A stretch of DNA of 11,367 nucleotides, taken from NCBI RefSeq assembly GCF_902491705.1, contig NZ_CABUIW010000064.1, positions 1 to 11,367 on the forward strand. The letters are read 5' to 3'. Below are positions 6,699 to 11,367 of this stretch, piece by piece. Source of the DNA: an uncultured Lactobacillus sp. Its GTDB lineage: Bacteria; Bacillota; Bacilli; Lactobacillales; Lactobacillaceae. The notes beneath the pieces were generated by a model. It saw nothing but the letters and a program-made list of their open reading frames with translations. It was not told the origin of the DNA and searched no databases. The translations under genes and the position numbers were made by a program. The first letter of the stretch is position 1. Each line of letters begins with the position of its first letter.

Positions 6699-9359
6699 CT
6701 ACTTTGCATCATACCAATTGTGTCCCCAACCAGAATCTGCAATTAATGGAACATCAAGCTTTACAGCAGATTGCATTACTTCAGGAACAATCTTCTTAAT
6801 TGTTTCTAGTTCTTCTTTTGGCACATCAAAAATCAATTCGTCGTGAACCTGAACGACCATCTTGGTCTTAAGGTGCAATTCATCAAGCTTCTTTTGCATA
6901 TTAATCATAGCAATCTTGATGATATCAGCAGCTGAACCTTGAATTGGTGAGTTAATCGCGGTTCTTTCGGCAAAGCTTCTGACATTAAAGTTCTTTGAAT
7001 GGATATCTGGCAAGTATCTGCGGCGATGCATGATTGTTTCTGCATAACCCTTTTCACGTGCTTCTTGCACTGCCTTATCCATGTAATCTCTAATTTGAGG
7101 ATATTGTTCAAAGTAATTTTCAATAAATTCTTTAGCACGTTTTCTAGAAATACCTAAGTTCTTGGACAAACCATAATCGGAAATACCATAAACGATACCA
7201 AAGTTAACGGCCTTAGCATGACGACGCATAAGTGGCGTTACTTCATCTGGAGAATCCAAATGGAAGATCTTCATAGCAGTGTGTGAGTGAATGTCGTAGC
7301 CAGTCTTAAAGGCCTCTTGCATGTTTTGCTCCCCAGAAACATGAGCAAGTACTCTAAGTTCAACCTGTGAGTAGTCACAAGAGAAGATATAGCCATCTGG
7401 CTCACTTGGAACAAAGGCTTTTCTGATTTGCTTGCCTTCTTCAGTACGAGTTGGGATATTTTGCAAGTTAGGATCCACACTAGAAAGTCGTCCTGTAGCA
7501 GTTAAAGTTTGCAAGTAACGCGTATGAACGCGGCCATCTGGTTGAATTACATCAAGCAGACCCTTAACATAGGTAGATTGAATTTTTGCAATTTGACGAT
7601 AATCCAAAATTTCACTAACAATTGGACTTTGCATCTTCAATTGATCCAATACTTCAACTGAAGTTGAGTAACCAGTCTTAGTCTTTTTAATAACTGGCAA
7701 GCCTAGCTTTTCAAAAAGAATATGACCCAATTGCTTAGGTGAATTTAAGTTGAATTCTTCGCCAGCTTGACTATAAATCTTGTCTTCAAGTTCCTTTAAT
7801 TTAACAGCAAATTCATTTTGCAATTGAATCAAGGTGCTGGCTTCAACTTTCATCCCGTTCATTTCCATTTTGGCTAAAACGCGAGCAGTTGGAATTTCGA
7901 TTGTTTCAAATAAATCATCTTGTTCATGATCCTTGAGCTTTTTGAGCAGTTCAGGTTTCAATTTTTCAATTACGCAAACCTTGGCAGCCAAGTGTTTGAA
8001 GAATTCTTCGTCTTCTGGAATTGCCTGCTTCTTACCCTTACCGTATACTTCTAAATCAGTCTTAACTGAGTAGTCATCATAAAGGTGAGCAACTTCGCCA
8101 AGGTCGTTAGAGTTATTCTCATTATTAACCAAGTATGAAGCAAGAAGCATATCATAATCGAGCCCGCTAGCAATAACGTCGAGTCGATGCAAGCCAACAG
8201 TGGTCCGCTTCAAATCAAAGACATTCTTTTTAATTGTTTTGTTTTCAAGAATTCCTTTAAGTGGCATATCCTGCAATAAAGCAATGTCTTTTGAAATGTA
8301 AACTTTATCGCCAACTTTTAAGCTGAATCCTTCAAATGGTGCTAAGTGATAATTGTCACCAAGCATTTCAAGGTAAAAACTGATTTCGTTTTCCTTTAAG
8401 TCATTTAATTCGGCAACATTATCGGTAGTTAATTCGACATATTCATAATTTTCAGTCTCATCAGCTCCGTCTGCGGCACCTTCTTGATTTAATTCAGCTA
8501 AAAACTTCTTGAAACCTAATCTTTCATAAAGATCACGCAGTTTCTCGTAGTCTGGATCTTTCTTAATTGTGTCTTCAAGCGTTACTGTAACAGGAGATTC
8601 ACGATCGATAGTTGCCAATTTTTTAGCTAAAAAGGCCTTGTCCTTATCGCGAATAAGACGCTCCTTACGCTTAGACTTCTTCAAATCATCGATATGATCA
8701 TAGAGGTTCTCTACAGAACCATATTTTTGAATTAAATTAGATGCGGTCTTAGGGCCGATGCCTTCAACACCAGGATAATTATCGGAATTATCACCCATTA
8801 GAGCCTTCATATCAATGAATTCGGTTGGCGTTACACCATTAACTTCCTTCATATGTTCAGGCGTATATGCTTCAGTATCTCCAACACCATTTTTGGTAAT
8901 TAAAACCGTCGTCTTGTCTGAAGCAAGTTGTGTCAAGTCGCGGTCACCTGTGACGATGTCTACTGTGAAGCCAGCGTCCTCACCCATCTTAGAAAGAGTG
9001 CCGATAATATCGTCTGCTTCATAATTCTTCAATTCGTAGCTTTTAATGCCTAAATCCGTTAGCATTTCACGGATAACTGGCAATTGTTCAAGAAGTTCAC
9101 TAGGTGTCTTTTGTCGTCCGCCCTTGTAGTCCTTGTACATAGCGGTTCTGAAAGTAACTTTACCTGCGTCAAAGGCAACTAAGATGTTAGTTGGCTCTAC
9201 TTGCTTGACGATAGCGTCCAGCATGTTTTTAAAAGTGAAAATAGCGTTGGTGTGCAAGCCATCTGGACTGGTAAAGCGATCGAGTTGCCGATACAAAGCA
9301 TAAAAGGCACGAAAGGCAACTGAGTTTCCGTCGATTAAGAGTAATTTCTTTTGTGCCAC
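6699..9359 (-). CDS. polA: DNA polymerase I (5'-nuclease and polymerase; proofreading site degenerate)
   Basis: PolA (886 aa) fills repair gaps and removes Okazaki primers. The 5'-nuclease domain covers about 1-290, with DGNSVAFRAF (10-19), YEADD (113-117), TGDRDL (137-142) and MGDNSDNYPG (188-197). The middle domain (about 305-490) has the 3'-5' exonuclease fold but not its site: the expected DxE of motif I is Y329-L-E331, as in Bacillus-type Pol I enzymes that do not proofread. The polymerase domain keeps motif A DYSQVELR (662-669), motif B with R712, K716, F720 and Y724, and motif C HDE (839-841). Translation starts at GTG (9357-9359) after GAGGAGA. It is the first gene of the operon, with mutM starting 8 nt after its TAG stop. 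Confidence 0.98.
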   Translation of the reverse strand: MAQKKLLLIDGNSVAFRAFYALYRQLDRFTSPDGLHTNAIFTFKNMLDAIVKQVEPTNILVAFDAGKVTFRTAMYKDYKGGRQKTPSELLEQLPVIREMLTDLGIKSYELKNYEADDIIGTLSKMGEDAGFTVDIVTGDRDLTQLASDKTTVLITKNGVGDTEAYTPEHMKEVNGVTPTEFIDMKALMGDNSDNYPGVEGIGPKTASNLIQKYGSVENLYDHIDDLKKSKRKERLIRDKDKAFLAKKLATIDRESPVTVTLEDTIKKDPDYEKLRDLYERLGFKKFLAELNQEGAADGADETENYEYVELTTDNVAELNDLKENEISFYLEMLGDNYHLAPFEGFSLKVGDKVYISKDIALLQDMPLKGILENKTIKKNVFDLKRTTVGLHRLDVIASGLDYDMLLASYLVNNENNSNDLGEVAHLYDDYSVKTDLEVYGKGKKQAIPEDEEFFKHLAAKVCVIEKLKPELLKKLKDHEQDDLFETIEIPTARVLAKMEMNGMKVEASTLIQLQNEFAVKLKELEDKIYSQAGEEFNLNSPKQLGHILFEKLGLPVIKKTKTGYSTSVEVLDQLKMQSPIVSEILDYRQIAKIQSTYVKGLLDVIQPDGRVHTRYLQTLTATGRLSSVDPNLQNIPTRTEEGKQIRKAFVPSEPDGYIFSCDYSQVELRVLAHVSGEQNMQEAFKTGYDIHSHTAMKIFHLDSPDEVTPLMRRHAKAVNFGIVYGISDYGLSKNLGISRKRAKEFIENYFEQYPQIRDYMDKAVQEAREKGYAETIMHRRRYLPDIHSKNFNVRSFAERTAINSPIQGSAADIIKIAMINMQKKLDELHLKTKMVVQVHDELIFDVPKEELETIKKIVPEVMQSAVKLDVPLIADSGWGHNWYDAK

Positions 9360-9382
9360 GATAAGATCTCCTCGTTAAAAAT

Positions 9383-9422
9383 AAAAAAGCTGTCAAAATT
9401 AGTCTACTAACTATTTTAACAG
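9383..9422 (-). terminator. Terminator-like hairpin in the polA leader (candidate attenuator)
   Basis: Minus-strand RNA folds into a 13-bp stem with one bulged base and a 6-nt loop (9390-9403 with 9410-9422). It is followed by UUUUUU (9383-9388) and, after one A, five more U. A U-G pair on this strand would be a C-A mismatch on the other strand, so the fold favours minus-strand RNA. It lies after the likely polA promoters and ends only about 10 nt before the polA ribosome binding site. I could not find a convincing competing antiterminator upstream. It could also act weakly in the plus direction. Confidence 0.72.
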
Positions 9423-9517
9423 TTTTTGCTATTATCTGGTTTAATTTACATATTTTAGCATGAGTTGAGAGTGTCTTGGGTGAAATGAAAGCTTAATTTT
9501 TCTGATATAGCTTAACA

Positions 9518-9526
9518 ATTATAACA
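9518..9526 (-). promoter_or_regulatory. Probable polA operon promoter (extended -10)
   Basis: TGTTATAAT fits the extended -10 form TGnTATAAT perfectly. There is no good -35 box at 17 nt, which extended -10 promoters tolerate. It lies just downstream of the terminator of the preceding gene. The transcript would have a leader of about 150 nt before the GTG of polA. A weaker second candidate, TGCTAAAAT, is at 9452-9460. The rest of the 239-nt gap between polA and the next gene holds the two hairpins listed here and no credible gene. Confidence 0.65.
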
Positions 9527-9538
9527 TTCAATTTACTC

Positions 9539-9569
9539 AAAAAAACCTCACCACTCGCATTGGTAAGGT
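9539..9569 (-). terminator. Intrinsic terminator of the AlbA_2-domain gene
   Basis: The stem ACCTTACC/GGTGAGGT (8 bp with one G-U pair on the minus strand) has a 9-nt loop and is followed by seven U residues (9539-9545). It lies about 30 nt after the stop codon of the gene at 9599-10819. An A-run on the other side lets it work in both directions. It separates the accessory block from the polA operon. Confidence 0.85.
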
Positions 9570-9598
9570 CTTTTTGTTTAAGTCAACAACCATCAAAA

Positions 9599-10819
9599 TT
9601 AATCTAAATACAACAAATCTGGTATTTCTAAACTAGTTTTAGTCGCAATGAAATTATTTATATATTCACTTACATTCTTTTCTTGACACATATATTCAAT
9701 ATTAGTATTGGAAAATTCCATATCTTTTTTACTAAAGTCAAAACTCATCTTACCTTTACATAATTCTAATTGATCATTAGTTGGTTTAACTTTCTCTTTA
9801 ATCTCTGAAATTTGGTTCTTTAATAAATCACATACTGTTTTTAGTTGATTTCTATCTTTAAAAATAACTATATCTTTTAATAATCGATTTCTTTGTGAAT
9901 GATCCGAAGATATTGCATGCTCTTTACTTGAAAGCAAAAAATTTTCTACATAAAAATCAATAGAATCTTCACAAATATATTGAAAGGTTAGCATTTCACC
10001 CGGAAGGCCTTGATTTAAATCTGCCAACATTGGTGTTACTGTTAAAAATCTTGCACCATCTAACCAGACAACCAAAATATTTTTCAAAAGCTGACCACGA
10101 TACATTAGTTTTAATACTTGCCAATCCATTCGTATTCTAGATTGAGATAAAGAATATGATTCTACTCTATTTCGTCTTTCTTTATCATCAACTAAATACA
10201 TGCAATAGTCTGGATCAACATTGTATCTAAAACCAACTTGATCATTCTCAAAATATTCCCAATTATCTACATCTAAGAGTTTTACTTTATATTGATCACT
10301 AATAGATAAATCTAGACCAAATCTCTTTTTCCAAAGTTGTTCGACTTGATAATCGCTAGCTGTTCCAGTAATTGATGTCTCTGTTCCATTCATTCTACAA
10401 AAAATTTGACCAGCTCGAATAACATGTTTACATTTTTTAGGGTGACATTCTTCTTTAAGATAAACAGGAACATCGCTAGTATCTTTTATAATAAGTATAT
10501 CTATTAAATGATCACCTATATTTATAGTCTTAACTACTATCTTAGGAATATCTCGATTAGCAATAGGTAAACTATTTAAATACTCAGTAAGTGTTTCTGT
10601 ATTCAGCCTATTACTATCTTTTTCAATACCAACAACTTTACGATCACCATCATGGATACCAAATATCAAATAGCAATCTTGATGGTGAGCAGTATTAACA
10701 AAACTAAATATATCTTTGATCATCTCATCTTTTTGATGTTCGTTATACCACTCAACTTTAAAATCATGATATTCATCTTCATCTGTATTTATAAGTTTTC
10801 GTATTTTTTCTTCAAGCAT
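9599..10819 (-). CDS. AlbA_2 (Schlafen-like) domain protein with unrecognised C-terminal half
   Basis: The N-terminal part (about 8-155) has the pattern of the AlbA_2 domain, often annotated as putative DNA-binding or ATP-binding. It shows an acidic/EYHDFK block (16-21), FVNTAHHQDCYLIFGIHDG (40-58) where the family has its FANT/GG...G.DDDG-type motif, and IRAGQIFCRMNGTET (134-148) like the family's R.G..Y.R.G.S ending. The remaining 230-250 residues match nothing I know. They contain a hydrophobic ILVVWLDGARFLTV segment (about 246-259) too short and mixed to call a membrane helix, and a charged, possibly coiled stretch at about 315-345. The gene is clearly more AT-rich than polA, suggesting transfer. 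It starts 7 nt after a type ISP restriction remnant, with a weak AAGGA signal, so both were probably one operon. A role in defence is an inference from context only. Confidence 0.85.
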   Translation of the reverse strand: MLEEKIRKLINTDEDEYHDFKVEWYNEHQKDEMIKDIFSFVNTAHHQDCYLIFGIHDGDRKVVGIEKDSNRLNTETLTEYLNSLPIANRDIPKIVVKTINIGDHLIDILIIKDTSDVPVYLKEECHPKKCKHVIRAGQIFCRMNGTETSITGTASDYQVEQLWKKRFGLDLSISDQYKVKLLDVDNWEYFENDQVGFRYNVDPDYCMYLVDDKERRNRVESYSLSQSRIRMDWQVLKLMYRGQLLKNILVVWLDGARFLTVTPMLADLNQGLPGEMLTFQYICEDSIDFYVENFLLSSKEHAISSDHSQRNRLLKDIVIFKDRNQLKTVCDLLKNQISEIKEKVKPTNDQLELCKGKMSFDFSKKDMEFSNTNIEYMCQEKNVSEYINNFIATKTSLEIPDLLYLD

Positions 10820-10826
10820 AAAATCC

Positions 10827-11300
10827 TTATTCTTCTATTTCTAATGGTGGTAATTGATTAATCAAATCAACTGTTTGAACTGAAACATTGATAATACGCA
10901 AAAGCAAATTAAAAATGTACTTTAAATCTTCGCTGAAATCGTTTGGATCATCGGTAATGCCGGACTTTTTGTCAGTTTTAACTTGGTACTGATCCATGAT
11001 CCATTCTATAGCTGAGCGACCATTGACAATGTATTCATAAGCTTTTTCAGGAATATCAGTAATAGTAATTGAGTCATTAAAGATGATAGTAGAACGATCA
11101 GTTTCTAGCTTGCCGTCCTTGTTGCGCTTCTTAGCAAATTTCATCTTCTTTACTCGATAATCAGGAGTGCCGCTATAGTTAACTTGCACTTTATCGTAAA
11201 TAGGAACTTTTTCGTAGTTAAGATGAAGTTCCATAAGTTTTTTACCAATTTCAACGTACTTTTCTTTATCTTTGCAAACAGGAATGCGTGCAAGGTCTTT
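10827..11300 (-). pseudogene. 3' remnant of a type ISP restriction-modification gene (LlaGI/LlaBIII-like), cut by an insertion sequence
   Basis: About 157 C-terminal residues remain of an enzyme that normally has roughly 1,500-1,600 residues in one chain (nuclease, helicase, methyltransferase and target recognition). Recognisable end-of-family blocks are LARIP, ELHLNYE, the KMKFAKK area, STIIFND, NGRSAIEWIMDQYQV followed by TDKKSG, and the terminal INVSVQTVDLINQLP. Similarity starts exactly at KDLARIP (AAA at 11298-11300). The nine codons before it, including a GTG at 11325-11327, lie in the insertion sequence, so the open frame up to 11327 is an accident of the junction. None of the catalytic parts is left in the window, so the product cannot restrict or methylate DNA. 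The family assignment rests on remembered sequence patterns of this C-terminus. Confidence 0.8.
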
Positions 11301-11308
11301 CTGAAGTG

Positions 11309-11340
11309 AGACCCAAAAGTTAGACACTTTTGGGTCTTTT
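11309..11340 (+). terminator. Terminator hairpin at the insertion sequence end
   Basis: A perfect 12-bp stem (11309-11320 with 11326-11337) with the 5-nt loop TAGAC is followed by TTTTATT on the plus strand. Such hairpins near insertion-sequence ends shield the transposase gene from outside transcription. It stands just upstream of the transposase start. Confidence 0.8.
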
Positions 11341-11343
11341 ATT

Positions 11344-11367
11344 ATGACTAAATTTAATAAAGAACAA
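11344..11367 (+). CDS. Start of a probable IS3-type OrfA transposase gene (partial, 8 codons visible)
   Basis: ATG at 11344-11346 opens a frame reading MTKFNKEQ up to the window edge. Short starts of the MTK(F/Y) type followed by charged residues are common for IS3 OrfA proteins with a helix-turn-helix. No clear Shine-Dalgarno sequence is visible, since the terminator U-tract lies directly upstream. Eight residues cannot prove identity; the call depends on the adjoining terminal-repeat-like sequence. Confidence 0.45.

Larger units (their letters stand above)
11302..11367 (+). mobile_element. Left end of an IS3-like insertion sequence (continues beyond the window)
   Basis: The sequence from TGAAGTGAGACCC (11302) through AAAAGTTAGACACTTTTGGG resembles ends of IS3-family elements (IS150/IS1223-like) that are frequent in lactobacilli. 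It begins with TG, as IS3 ends do, and the similarity of the neighbouring restriction gene stops exactly there. A transposase-like start codon follows 42 nt inside. The other end and any target duplication are outside the window, so the family is a probable call only. Confidence 0.65.

Noticed and set aside
6699..9359. Proofreading by PolA
   Set aside because: The middle domain lacks the first catalytic aspartate (Y329 in its place), as in other Gram-positive Pol I enzymes, so no exonuclease activity is claimed and the loss is not reported as new.
9441..9461. Six-codon leader peptide (MLKYVN) upstream of the polA hairpin
   Set aside because: It has no ribosome binding site and no run of codons suggesting translational attenuation; short frames like this arise by chance in AT-rich DNA.
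11301..11327. GTG start giving a complete 166-residue protein for the restriction remnant
   Set aside because: The GTG and the next eight codons lie in the insertion-sequence terminus, inside its hairpin and without a ribosome binding site.

Overview
The window is a piece of low-GC Firmicutes chromosome. The protein sequences, the T-box-controlled thrS and the gene order polA-mutM-coaE-nrdR-dnaB-dnaI-thrS point to Lactobacillus, most likely the L. acidophilus/helveticus/crispatus group. That placement rests on recognising the sequences, not on a search. Every gene except one at the far right edge reads on the minus strand, so transcription runs from high to low coordinates.

Core block (about 240-9530). 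A promoter near 9520 precedes polA (DNA polymerase I), mutM (8-oxoguanine glycosylase), coaE (dephospho-CoA kinase), nrdR (ribonucleotide reductase repressor), dnaB and dnaI (primosome and helicase loading). The genes are separated by 16 nt or less, and mutM and coaE overlap by 4 nt, so they look like one operon for DNA synthesis, repair and precursor control. A strong intrinsic-terminator hairpin lies between the promoter and the polA start codon and may be an attenuator. thrS follows dnaI with its own promoter, a T-box riboswitch (threonine specifier ACC) and a terminator at each end. The encoded threonyl-tRNA synthetase keeps its aminoacylation site but has replaced all four signature residues of the editing site. 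DnaI has likewise lost the zinc-binding residues expected in its N-terminal domain.

Left edge (1-238). Directly after the thrS terminator lies the 5' end of a group II intron in the thrS orientation. It starts 5 nt after the hairpin, the insertion habit of group IIC introns. The rest of the intron, and any maturase gene, is outside the window.

Right edge (about 9540-11367). This is an accessory, AT-rich block. It holds a protein with an AlbA_2 (Schlafen-like) domain and an unrecognised C-terminal half, 7 nt downstream of the 3' remnant of a very large type ISP restriction-modification gene. The remnant is cut at about 11301 by the left end of an IS3-like insertion sequence, which carries its own terminator hairpin and the first codons of a plus-strand transposase gene. 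It reads as a decaying defence locus next to the replication operon. The AlbA_2 protein is the least understood gene here.
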